In this document: positions 1 to 8,676 of the stretch, piece by piece
Position numbering within the stretch: the stretch's first letter is position 1
Layout: each line of letters opens with the position of its first letter
The notes under the pieces: model-generated
Databases searched by the model: none
What the model was told of the DNA's origin: nothing
The model's input: the letters and a program-made list of their open reading frames with translations, nothing else
Program-made: the position numbers and the translations under genes
Assembly (NCBI RefSeq): GCF_900169145.1
Contig: NZ_FXZD01000016.1
Span: 1 to 49,157, forward strand
Direction of reading: 5' to 3'
DNA length: 49,157 nt
From: Brevibacterium antiquum CNRZ 918
GTDB taxonomy: Bacteria; Actinomycetota; Actinomycetes; Actinomycetales; Brevibacteriaceae

Positions 1-190
<190 letters not shown>

Positions 191-350
191 CCTTAAGTGT
201 GGTTGGTGTGTGTGAGTAACATGTATAGGATTTCACGAGACGTTTTTAACGAGTCACGTTATGTGTGGTGTTCGCGTTCGCTGTACGGTTCTTGGACCGC
301 TACTGACTCTTTGAGGACTGTGTGTTCTTGGGGTGGTAGTTGGTTTGTTG

Positions 351-471
351 GTTTTGCGGTGGTGATAGTGGTGGGGAAACGCCCGGTTAACCGTTCCGAT
401 CCCGGTAGCTAAGCCCATTCGCGCTGATGGTACTGCAACTTGGTGGTTGTGGGAGAGTAAGTGACTGCCGC
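351..471 (+). rRNA. 5S ribosomal RNA
   Basis: About 120 bases with the typical actinobacterial 5S core: GGGGAAACGCCCGGTT near 374-389, AGCTAAGCCC near 408-417, GATGGTACTGCA near 425-436, and GTGGGAGAGTAAGTG near 449-463. The ends are estimated from the terminal pairing and could be off by a few bases. It is the last gene of the rRNA operon, as a strong terminator follows at once. Confidence 0.93.
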
Positions 472-481
472 AATATTCTTT

Positions 482-519
482 GGGAGGGGTCATTCCACTT
501 TGGTGGGGTGGCCCCTTCC
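482..519 (+). terminator. rho-independent terminator of the rRNA operon
   Basis: An 11-bp stem pairs 482-492 with 509-519 (two G-T pairs). A short inner stem, CCAC with GTGG, extends it after a small bulge. The T-rich run TTGTGTTT follows at 520-527. It lies about 10 bases after the 5S end. Confidence 0.85.
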
Positions 520-744
520 TTGTGTTTGGGGAGGGTAGTTCCGGTTGGCCTTTGGGCTGGTGGGGGCTTCCCTCCTTTCTGCTATTCACTTCCATGCTCA
601 ATAGGCCCAACATGCGTGAGAGGCGTGCCTGATGGCAGCGGTGGTCGCTGGGGGCACTCCTCGATTTCCGCAAATGACAGACGTATCCATGTTCTGTCAA
701 CGGCCATTAGGTATTGCCCACACGCGGCCATGAGAGGGTGACGG

Positions 745-1122
745 ACCGGTCACCATAGTCGTACTGCAATCACAATCCCGGCTCAGCGATCCAGGCAGGT
801 GGACCCGACGCCCGGCTTTCTCGTGGACTTGTTTTGCTTCGGCGGCCGCGCGGCGGGTCGACCTCTCCGATCTCTGGTAGCCGAGAGTGGTCAGCCGTTG
901 ATGGACCGTATCAGCCCGGATCCTGCCGCCCGAACGGGCCACGAGTTCCGTGATCTTGTCCATGAACTCGTCGGTGACCGGGTCGCGGCGGATGGGTGTG
1001 CCCACGGTCCGACCCTGGGCGCGGGCGTCAACGTGCACCTTGATCGTGTGATGGGAGCACCCCACCAGTTCGGCCGCGGCCCGATATGACCCAGTCGAGT
1101 CCTATGCTTCTAGAACTGCCAT
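745..1122 (-). pseudogene. decayed IS21-family istA transposase (N-terminal remnant)
   Basis: Read on the minus strand from the ATG at 1122, the sequence matches the start of IS21-type IstA proteins: an RAAAELVGCSHHTIKVHV helix-turn-helix segment, then a segment with IRADTVHQRL and SERSTRRA. At least three lesions are visible. An in-frame TAG lies at codon 7 (1104-1102). A frameshift lies near 795, after VHLP. After the shift, a TGA at 772-770 stands where the family has Trp in a GLWLQYDYGD motif. The YDYGD codons remain at about 764-750. The catalytic DDE part and istB are absent, and no inverted repeats were found, so this is a dead fragment. Confidence 0.8.
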
Positions 1123-1496
1123 GATTTCTCCGTCAGGCTTCATAAGCCGCGCCGGACATTCTCGTAGTGAATATTGATCGATTAAGCATCGTCATCATCC
1201 GGTTGTGCAGTGGGCTTCTGCTGCTCCGATTTCAATAGTCGGCTGCACAAGGCCCGTCGTTCCGGGCAACACTATGCAACCAGCTTCTGAAAATGACAGT
1301 CAGGGTCAAGGCCGAGCGTGTCCGGTGAGGGTTCCTCCTACGGAACTGGCTACGGCCTTCTATATGGGACACCCCTTGCGGGACGCGTAGGCGAGTGCAG
1401 GTGTCTATGGCGGCTGCCGATCCATGGTCTGGTCTACCGGGAGGGTGCTGAGGGCTTAAAGCGATCGCGGACCGCCGTGAACGACCTGGCTGACAC
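1123..1496. other. non-coding gap, nothing recognised
   Basis: This 370-base stretch lies between the istA remnant and the protease gene. No reading frame with believable coding character, RNA gene or long inverted repeat was seen. It may be the eroded remainder of the mobile element. An open frame runs from 1318 into the protease gene, but its first 64 codons look non-coding (Cys/Arg/Gly-rich, no domain). Confidence 0.5.
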
Positions 1497-1509
1497 TACA
1501 ATTGAAAAA

Positions 1510-2145
1510 ATGATGGCGACGAATTCGACGGCTGCGGCGGGGGTTGATGCCCGCCGCCGTACAGTGCGGCTGTCCGCGGGCGTGATCGCAGCGTTCACGC
1601 TCGCTCTGCTCATCTGGGCCGGGCAGGATCCTGCGACGTTTGCGACTGAAGTCGGTCTGGGTGCCGACATTCCCCCATCCGGTTGGATCGCCGCGGGTCT
1701 CGCGGCGGCCGTCTACGCGGTCTATACGCTGTGGGCGGTGCCGGAGATTCGTTCCGTGGTCCTCGAGGCGTCTTGGTTCCGGGCTCTCGCGGTGCCACTG
1801 GCGCTGGGGTCAGGCTTGATCGAGGAGATGTTCTTCCGTCATTGGCTGATGTCATGGTTCTCTGCGATCGGTCTCGGTACGGTTCTGCAGGTTGTCGTCT
1901 CCGCGTTGATCTTCGCCGCGGTGCACACGGTCTGGGTGGTATTCGGACGCAGTTGGAGGGCGGTGCTGCCGATTCTGCTCTCGACGTTCGGGCTCGGCGT
2001 GCTGATGTCGCTGGTGTATCTCGCGTCCGGGCGGGTGGTGCTGCCCGCCGTCGTCGCTCACGTGGCGATCAATCTCGTCATCGAGCCCGGCCTGCTCCTG
2101 AGTTCGGTACGCCACACCGTGGCGCGGCGATCTGCCCTTACGTGA
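1510..2145 (+). CDS. CPBP-family (CAAX-like) membrane protease
   Basis: A 211-residue integral membrane protein with the three motifs of the CPBP/Abi family (PF02517). The first is EExxxR (E105, E106, R110). The second is FxxxH (H139). The third is HxxxN (H184, N188). These residues form the intramembrane glutamic protease site in the family. Family roles include prenyl-protein processing and bacteriocin self-immunity; the substrate here is unknown. About six hydrophobic segments are visible. The start at 1510 is chosen because TACAAT (1497-1502) ends 7 bases before it with no Shine-Dalgarno, a leaderless arrangement. GTG at 1477 is an alternative. The gene sits alone between two degraded genes. 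Confidence 0.75.
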   Translation: MMATNSTAAAGVDARRRTVRLSAGVIAAFTLALLIWAGQDPATFATEVGLGADIPPSGWIAAGLAAAVYAVYTLWAVPEIRSVVLEASWFRALAVPLALGSGLIEEMFFRHWLMSWFSAIGLGTVLQVVVSALIFAAVHTVWVVFGRSWRAVLPILLSTFGLGVLMSLVYLASGRVVLPAVVAHVAINLVIEPGLLLSSVRHTVARRSALT

Positions 2146-2259
2146 ACCGGCTTGGGCAGGATGCCGGTACTTTGAGCTCCGAGCGCAACCGGCTCCGTCC
2201 AGCACTTGGTGCCCGGTTAGAGACCGGCTTACGGAACGTGCCAGCGTAGCCCCGCCCGC

Positions 2260-3013
2260 ATCCTCCGGGAGCGGAGACCGCCACGGAGCGTCGACAGAAC
2301 ACCGCCATTCATCGGCGAAAGTCGCAGCCGCATGGGCCTGCTCTGGCGCTTCATGGCCTTCTCCCCGACTGTCCAGGTCCTCGCCGGCCTCGCCCAGGTC
2401 GCAGCCGCAGCCTTCCTGCTGTTCCGACGCACCGCATGGCTGGGCGCCCTTCTCGCTGCGATCGACCTGACTGTGGTGTTCCTGCTCAACCTGACCTTCG
2501 ATGTGCCCGTCAAACAGCTCTCAGGCATCATGGCGGTGGCGGGAATCATCCTCCTCATCCCCACCCTGCCCCGCCTCTGCCGCTTCCTGGTGGGCAAGTC
2601 TACTGGGGCGATTGTTGCGCGGCGGATATCGACGAACCGCAGCTTCGTGGCAGTCACACGCTGGACCGGACCCCTGCTCGCGATCGCGATGCTGGTCGGC
2701 TCGGGCGCCGTAGTGGGAGATATGACCGACTGGGCCAGGTTCGACCAGCCGAGCGAGATCGCTGGTGTCTACACGGTCTCAGGCGACAGCAGACCGGACG
2801 TCAGCGGCGCCCAACTCACCCAGGCAGCCTTCGGTCAACTGACGAAAGCAGGATCAGCGGCTGTCGGCCTGCGGTACGGGGATGGCAGCCTGCAGAAGGG
2901 TTCCTACAGCGTTGCAGGCGACAACGAGCTGATGTTCAGACTCTACTCAAAGCAGACGGTACCTCTTCGACCGCGATTTCAGCTGGGAACCACGCACACC
3001 CATCAACCGGTGA
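2260..3013 (+). pseudogene. DoxX-like membrane protein gene, truncated and frameshifted
   Basis: The frame from 2332 starts with MGLLWRFMAFS, a signature found in the middle of longer actinobacterial DoxX-like proteins. The codons upstream (IGESRSR before the Met) continue the homology with no start. This points to loss of the N-terminal half, which in relatives holds several membrane helices. Four hydrophobic segments follow, then a soluble tail. Near 2955 the frame is broken. The other frame resumes at 2960 with YLFDRDFSWEPRTPINR and ends at TGA 3011-3013, the ending I expect for this family. The uninterrupted frame instead runs into junk until 3093, overlapping the end of the next gene. 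I read it as a pseudogene. Confidence 0.65.
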
Positions 3014-3034
3014 TGGGCACGCAGCACCCGCAGA

Positions 3035-4174
3035 TCAACGTCCGAAGAGCTTCGAGAACAGCCCCTTCTTCTTTTTCGGCTCCTCAAGCTTAGTCTCTGG
3101 CGCCTCTGGCTGACGATCGTTGTCCTGTGCCTCGTCCGCAGCTGAGTCCGCAGGTTGTGGCTCGGACACCGGCGTCTGCTCGGACCCGGTCTCAGGTGTG
3201 GGACGTACGGGAGCGGAGTCGCGCTCGTCACCGGTACCCGCCTCGGCGGGGGATGGGGTTGGGGTGGTCGAGCGAGGTGTTTCGGTGGTGGGCTCTGCTG
3301 GCGACGGCGTAGCGGTAGGCTCCGACGACGTGGAGGCGCCCGCGCCCGTATCGGTGGCAGCGCGTTCGGATACTGGCCTCGGCGTCGTTGTTGCCGGCTG
3401 CGCAGAGGTCTCTGCGGCTGGAGTGTCAACAGTCTCTGCAGCTGGCGTTGACGACCCGGTGGCCTGTGCGTACTGCTTCGCGGGCTCGCCTTCGAGAGGT
3501 GCACCCATTTCGCAGTTGGAGATTCGGCGTTCCTCGTCAAAGGACAGGTCAGCTGAACCATCGGCGAAGAGCAGACGCAGGCCGTCCTCAGGCAATTCCG
3601 CGGTGGGAATGCCTCGCTTGGCCACATACGCCTCAAGTGCACCGCGATGATCGGTCACCGTAGTCTGCGTCAGCCCCTGCATGAGGGCGCGCACAGTGGT
3701 CTTGACCTGAGGCTCGGGGAGGGTGAGCTCAGGGGCATCGACAAGCAGCCAGACAGTCGTGCCGGCACCTGCTGCGGCAGGGTAGTGAGCCCACTTCCCG
3801 GTGACCTCCTTCGCTGCCAAGGTCAGACGCAGCGACAGCTCCTCGTCGAGGGGGAGCTCTTCGGTGATCAACTCAGTGACATCCTCGGCGGCACCGAACT
3901 TGCGAACGTCGTGGGCGAGACCGACGACGGGTTCGGGGAACTCGTTGATGTTCTCCCAACCCCACAGCCACGTGCTCTGCCCGTTCGACTCCGAGCCAAG
4001 CAGGTGCGGGCGACCACGCAGGACAGTCCCCTCAGCAGAGGTGAACGTCAGATGCGGGTCGGAGGTGAAATCGACCTCCCATTCGGCATCGGCGATGAGT
4101 GCGCCGAAGTGCGTCTGCATCTCTGTGGAGTAGAAGACGGCGCGATTGACGAGGTCCTGCAAAGTTGTGCTCAT
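3035..4174 (-). CDS. DUF6882 domain protein with low-complexity C-terminal region
   Basis: A 379-residue protein of unknown function. Residues 1 to about 210 resemble DUF6882 proteins: a LLGSES motif, then TWLWGWENINEFPE. Residues about 230-360 are a Pro/Thr/Glu/Ala-rich, probably disordered linker. The chain ends in a basic-hydrophobic tail, KKKKGLFSKLFGR, which could bind a membrane or partner. There is no signal peptide or membrane helix, so it is probably cytoplasmic. The ATG at 4174 lies 7 bases after TAGTCT (4187-4182) with no Shine-Dalgarno, so the mRNA is probably leaderless. Its 3' end faces the broken DoxX gene. Confidence 0.75.
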   Translation of the reverse strand: MSTTLQDLVNRAVFYSTEMQTHFGALIADAEWEVDFTSDPHLTFTSAEGTVLRGRPHLLGSESNGQSTWLWGWENINEFPEPVVGLAHDVRKFGAAEDVTELITEELPLDEELSLRLTLAAKEVTGKWAHYPAAAGAGTTVWLLVDAPELTLPEPQVKTTVRALMQGLTQTTVTDHRGALEAYVAKRGIPTAELPEDGLRLLFADGSADLSFDEERRISNCEMGAPLEGEPAKQYAQATGSSTPAAETVDTPAAETSAQPATTTPRPVSERAATDTGAGASTSSEPTATPSPAEPTTETPRSTTPTPSPAEAGTGDERDSAPVRPTPETGSEQTPVSEPQPADSAADEAQDNDRQPEAPETKLEEPKKKKGLFSKLFGR

Positions 4175-4309
4175 GATTTCAAGACTAGAGGTGTCCGTCC
4201 GATTAGCGAGGAGGCACGCGGAGCCACCGCCGAGGTCGGAGCGGGTTCTGCCCGGCCGTGTCAGTGGCGCATGGTGGACTGCAGAGAGATGGGAGACTGG
4301 CTAGACCTA

Positions 4310-4337
4310 TTGTTCGAGAGGGAAATGAATGTAAGAT
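4310..4337 (+). promoter_or_regulatory. candidate promoter of the ABC exporter pair
   Basis: TTGTTC (4310-4315) and TAAGAT (4332-4337) are separated by 16 bases, a plausible -35/-10 pair. Transcription would start near 4344, leaving a leader of about 60 bases before the GTG at 4404. Each box matches the consensus at four of six positions. Confidence 0.4.
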
Positions 4338-4403
4338 AGTCTGTTGCGCTTTCGAATATCTCAACGTCTTTTCGCGAACAACTAACCTTTCTGGACGTCC
4401 ACC

Positions 4404-6137
4404 GTGGCTTTATTACGCCTGTCCCTGAAATACGCTCGATCCTATCGGCTCTACATCGCTTTGGTTGTCGTCCTGCAGCTGGCCGCAACCATTGCGGCAC
4501 TGTTCCTGCCGAGCCTGAACGCGCAGATCATCGACCAGGGAGTCGCCAAAGGCGATACTGACTTCATCTGGTCGACCGGGATGACAATGCTCATCGTCTG
4601 CCTCGTCCAGGTCGTCACTGCCGTCACCGCCATCTTCTTCGGCGCCCGCACCGGCATGGGTGTCGGGCGGGACTTGCGGCGTGCCATCTACAGCAAAGTT
4701 GACGAGCTCTCGACACTCGAAGTGGGCAGATTCGGCAGCGCCACCCTCATCACCCGCAACACCAACGATGTCCAGCAGGTCCAGATGCTGGTGCTCATGA
4801 CCTTGAACTTCATGGTCTCCACGCCGATCATGTGCATCGGCGGAATCATTATGGCACTGCGCGAGGACGTGGGACTCTCCTGGCTGGTGTGGGTGGCCGT
4901 GCCGTTGCTGTTCATCGTCGTCGGCATCCTCGTCTACCTGCTCATGCCGCTGTTTCGGCGGATGCAGGGACAGGTGGATGATATCAACGGAGTCCTCCGC
5001 GAACAGATCACCGGCATCAGAGTTATCCGCGCATTCGTGCGCGAACCATTCGAGACCGATCGCTATGCCGACGCCAACCGGGCCCTGACCCAGACCTCAG
5101 TCAAGGTCGGCAACCTCTTCGTGCTCATGTTCCCCGCGATCATGATGATCCTCCACCTCGCCACCGCCGCCGTGCTCTGGTTCGGCGGCCACCGTGTTGA
5201 CGCAGGTCAGATGGAAGTCGGGTCGCTGACCGCATTCCTGCAGTACCTCCTGCAGATTCTTGTGGCCGTCATGATGGGCGTGTTCATGATGATGATGATT
5301 CCTCGCGCAGTCGTCTGTGCCGAACGCATCTCCGAGGTCCTCGACTCAACCACGTCCATGGTCATTCCGAAGGGCGTCGATGAACTCCCTCGCCGAGGTG
5401 AGCTCGAGTTCCGCAATGTCACCTTCGGCTATCCCGGGGCGGAGGTTCCCGTCCTCGAGAACCTCAGCTTCACCGCGCAGCCGGGTACGACGACTGCGAT
5501 CATCGGTGCTACTGGTGCCGGCAAGTCCACCATCGTCAATCTCATCCCGCGTCTGCTCGACCCGCAGTCGGGGGACGTGCTCATCGACGGTGTGCCCGTC
5601 AGCGCCTTCAACAGACATCAGCTGGCACAGTTGGTGGGCCTGGTGCCGCAGAAGCCGTACTTGTTCTCGGGCACGATTGCCTCCAATCTCCGTTTCGGAA
5701 ACGAATTCGCCGATGATGCTGATCTGTGGGAGGCACTGACGACCGCTCAGGCCGCGGACTTCGTTGCGGACAAGACCAATCAGCTCGAGGAAGGAGTCGC
5801 CCAGGGCGGCACGAACTACTCGGGTGGGCAGAGACAGAGACTCTGCATCGCCAGAGCGTTGGCGGCTGCGCCGAGGATCTTCGTCTTCGACGATTCGTTC
5901 TCTGCTCTCGATGTGGCCACGGACGCCCGTCTGCGCAGTGCCCTGGACAACACGACCGGCGATTCGACAGTCGTGGTCGTGGCTCAGCGAGTCTCGACGA
6001 TTCGAGATGCCGACCAGATCATCGTCCTCGACGAAGGCAGGATCGTCGGCCGGGGAACGCACGAGGAACTCGTGGATGCCAATGAGACCTACCAGGAGAT
6101 CGTCGAATCCCAGCTGGCCGCGGAAGGGGTGAACTGA
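4404..6137 (+). CDS. ABC exporter, half-transporter with degenerate ATP site
   Basis: A 577-residue membrane-ATPase fusion. Six transmembrane helices occupy about residues 15-300. The nucleotide-binding domain has Walker A GATGAGKST (368-376), signature YSGGQ (from 472) and Walker B ending in D496. The residue after that Asp is D497 instead of the catalytic Glu. In heterodimeric exporters such as TM287/288 this substitution marks the subunit with the degenerate site, and its canonical signature serves the partner's active site. The stop codon lies one base before the start of the next ABC gene, so the two should form one transporter. The start is a GTG with only a weak GGA upstream. The substrate (drug, lipid or peptide) cannot be read from sequence. 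Confidence 0.9.
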   Translation: MALLRLSLKYARSYRLYIALVVVLQLAATIAALFLPSLNAQIIDQGVAKGDTDFIWSTGMTMLIVCLVQVVTAVTAIFFGARTGMGVGRDLRRAIYSKVDELSTLEVGRFGSATLITRNTNDVQQVQMLVLMTLNFMVSTPIMCIGGIIMALREDVGLSWLVWVAVPLLFIVVGILVYLLMPLFRRMQGQVDDINGVLREQITGIRVIRAFVREPFETDRYADANRALTQTSVKVGNLFVLMFPAIMMILHLATAAVLWFGGHRVDAGQMEVGSLTAFLQYLLQILVAVMMGVFMMMMIPRAVVCAERISEVLDSTTSMVIPKGVDELPRRGELEFRNVTFGYPGAEVPVLENLSFTAQPGTTTAIIGATGAGKSTIVNLIPRLLDPQSGDVLIDGVPVSAFNRHQLAQLVGLVPQKPYLFSGTIASNLRFGNEFADDADLWEALTTAQAADFVADKTNQLEEGVAQGGTNYSGGQRQRLCIARALAAAPRIFVFDDSFSALDVATDARLRSALDNTTGDSTVVVVAQRVSTIRDADQIIVLDEGRIVGRGTHEELVDANETYQEIVESQLAAEGVN

Positions 6138-6138
6138 C

Positions 6139-8325
6139 ATGACGAGCAAGGAATCCAGCGAGTCAACCACGTCAAGCACCTTCGCGGCAACGACAGCCGC
6201 TGACCCCGACACGATGCAGACCACTGACGAGGAATACCTGTCCCAGGGCGACGACGGGGATATGTTCAGCGACACCCCTGCTAAGAAGGCGAAGCACTTC
6301 TGGCCCTCAGTCAAACGACTGTTCGGACTGATGGCAGCGGAGAAGCTCGGGCTCATCAATGTCGTTCTGCTTGTCATCGGGTCGGTAGTTCTCACCGTCA
6401 TTGCGCCGAAGGTGCTGGGCAAGGCGATGGACATCGTCTATTCCGGTGTCATCGGGTCACAGATGCCCGCTGGTGCGAACATCGATGACATCATCGCCGG
6501 TGCTCGTGCTGAAGGCAGAGACGACTTCGCCAATATGCTGGCCACCGCCGACGTTGTTCCCGGGCAAGGCGTCGACTTCACCGCACTGGGCCAGATCATC
6601 ATCATCGTCCTCCTCATGTACCTCGTGGCCTCGATGCTCATGTGGGCGCAGGGCTACATCCTCAACGCCCTCGTCATGCGTGTCGTCTACAGACTCCGCG
6701 AAGACATCGAGCGCACCATCAACAGGCTTCCGCTGCGGTATTTCGACACCAGGCAGCGCGGAGATGTGATGTCTCGCGTGACCAACGACGTCGACAACAT
6801 CCAGCAGGCACTGCAGCAGGCCTTCTCTCAGCTCGTCCAGTCCGCACTGACCATTGTGGGCATCGGCGTGATGATGTTCATCGTGTCCTGGCAGTTAGCG
6901 CTGCTGGCTCTCATCGCACTCCCACTCTCGGCGCTCATCGCCGGTGTCATCGGCACCCGGTCGCAGAGGATGTTCAAGGCGCAGTGGAAGCACACCGGTG
7001 AGGTCAACGGGCATGTCGAAGAGTCGTTCTCCGGTCTCGACGTGGTCCGCGCCTTCGGTCGCGACGAGGTCATGCTCGAAGAGTTCGACCGCCGCAACGA
7101 GTCCCTGTACCAGGCTTCGGCAGGTGCACAGTTCGTGTCGGGCATGATCATGCCCGCCATGCAGTTCGTGTCCTACCTCAGCTACGTCCTCATCGCCGTC
7201 GCAGGCGGCCTGAAGGTGGCCTCGGGGCAGATGACCCTGGGCGACGCAACCGCTTTCATCCAGTACTCCCGCGAATTCTCCCAGCCGATCTCGGAGATGG
7301 CCGGAGTGGCGAACATGCTGCAGTCGGGTGTCGCCTCGGCCGAAAGGACCTTCGAACTGCTTGATGCCGAGGAGGAAGAACCCGATGACGCACAGGAGTC
7401 GCTGCCGAAGCGTACTCCGGGCCGGGTCGAGTTCTGTGAGGTCAGCTTCCGCTACACCGAGGAGACTCCGCTCATCGAGAAGGTCTCCTTCACGGCCGAG
7501 CCCGGCCACACCGTGGCCATCGTCGGACCGACCGGGGCAGGCAAGACCACCTTGGTCAACCTGGTGATGCGCTTCTACGAGATCACCGGTGGCCACATCT
7601 TCCTCGACGGCACCGACATCCAGAATCTGACCCGAGCAGACCTGCGATCCCACGTCGGCATGGTGCTCCAGGATGCCTGGCTGTTCGAAGGCACCATCCG
7701 AGAGAACATCCGCTACGGCAGACTCGATGCCACCGACGAGGAGGTCATGGTTGCGGCCCAGGCAACCATGGTCGATCGATTTGTGCGACAGCTCCCCGAT
7801 GGATACGACACGGTCATCGACTCCGACGGTGGCAGCGTCTCTGCCGGTGAACGCCAGCTGATCACGATTGCGCGGGCCTTCCTCGCCGATCCGTCACTGC
7901 TCATCCTCGACGAGGCGACCTCCTCGGTCGACACCCGTACCGAGGTCCTCGTCCAACAGGCCATGGCCGCTCTGCGCACGGACAGAACATCGTTCGTCAT
8001 CGCACACCGCCTATCGACGATCCGTGATGCCCACACCATCCTGGTGATGGAGGACGGAGCCATCGTCGAACAGGGCAACCACGAGGAGCTGCTGAACGCA
8101 GAAGGAGCGTACTACCGCCTCTACATGTCACAGTTCCGTGGGGAGGATGCGGAAGAGCAATTCACCGCCGAGGTGCTCGCTGAGTCAGAGACCGAGATCG
8201 GAATCGTCATCGAGGATCACACCGAGACAGATGACGTTGACGACGCTGAGTCCGCTGAAGGAAGACGCGATAATGGTGGGCAGGCCGCGAGGGTGCCCGG
8301 CGAGGACACAGTCACGGACTCCTGA
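6139..8325 (+). CDS. ABC exporter, half-transporter with consensus Walker B
   Basis: A 728-residue partner of the preceding gene. It has an acidic, Ser/Thr-rich N-terminal extension of about 55 residues, six membrane helices (about 65-380) with a long loop after the first, and a nucleotide-binding domain with Walker A GPTGAGKTT (463-471) and Walker B LLILDE (D591, E592). The signature is VSAGE (567-571), not LSGGQ. So the working ATP site is this Walker A/B plus the partner's YSGGQ, and the second site is impaired on both faces. About 70 residues follow the ATPase core, many acidic, as an unusual cytoplasmic tail. A GGAAGGGG Shine-Dalgarno lies at the end of the upstream gene. Confidence 0.9.
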   Translation: MTSKESSESTTSSTFAATTAADPDTMQTTDEEYLSQGDDGDMFSDTPAKKAKHFWPSVKRLFGLMAAEKLGLINVVLLVIGSVVLTVIAPKVLGKAMDIVYSGVIGSQMPAGANIDDIIAGARAEGRDDFANMLATADVVPGQGVDFTALGQIIIIVLLMYLVASMLMWAQGYILNALVMRVVYRLREDIERTINRLPLRYFDTRQRGDVMSRVTNDVDNIQQALQQAFSQLVQSALTIVGIGVMMFIVSWQLALLALIALPLSALIAGVIGTRSQRMFKAQWKHTGEVNGHVEESFSGLDVVRAFGRDEVMLEEFDRRNESLYQASAGAQFVSGMIMPAMQFVSYLSYVLIAVAGGLKVASGQMTLGDATAFIQYSREFSQPISEMAGVANMLQSGVASAERTFELLDAEEEEPDDAQESLPKRTPGRVEFCEVSFRYTEETPLIEKVSFTAEPGHTVAIVGPTGAGKTTLVNLVMRFYEITGGHIFLDGTDIQNLTRADLRSHVGMVLQDAWLFEGTIRENIRYGRLDATDEEVMVAAQATMVDRFVRQLPDGYDTVIDSDGGSVSAGERQLITIARAFLADPSLLILDEATSSVDTRTEVLVQQAMAALRTDRTSFVIAHRLSTIRDAHTILVMEDGAIVEQGNHEELLNAEGAYYRLYMSQFRGEDAEEQFTAEVLAESETEIGIVIEDHTETDDVDDAESAEGRRDNGGQAARVPGEDTVTDS

Positions 8326-8676
8326 CCCAGCTGCGACTGCGGGAGCCGAAATCATTGACATCGAGGATAACGATTTTCGGCCGCATACGACCGTATCTGC
8401 ACAATCGTGACATGGGCTCGTCTCTGCTCTCGCACTGTTCCCGGTGCTGTGCCGGGAGAGAAAGACGTGGTGGCTGGGGGAGCAGGCGCCTGAACAGGCA
8501 TGACCGGTTGCTTCCAGTGCCAGGACGATGTCTCAACGAGATAAACATTCTGGAATATCCCAATCACATTTCCGTCATGAACTAAAAGACCAAAAGTCGC
8601 CACCCACTCACTACGAACGTAAGGTCACTTCCACACCGGCACACGGCAGCCACCCAGGCCCTCTGGAAGGATCATC
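8326..8676. other. intergenic region upstream of the surface protein gene
   Basis: These 350 bases hold no believable gene. A short hairpin pairs TCCCGG (8439-8444) with CCGGGA (8452-8457) and may end transcription of the ABC pair, but it has no T run. Just before 8677 is a good ribosome site, GGAAGGA. The promoter of the surface protein gene must lie here, but I cannot fix its boxes. Confidence 0.4.

Noticed and set aside
3120..3650. Plus-strand open frames opposite the DUF6882 gene
   Set aside because: They are the antisense of the Pro/Thr-rich linker, with no start signal or domain.
8385..8396. Operator-like ATACG-AC-CGTAT inverted repeat
   Set aside because: Five-base arms are expected by chance in 350 bases and no regulator is nearby.
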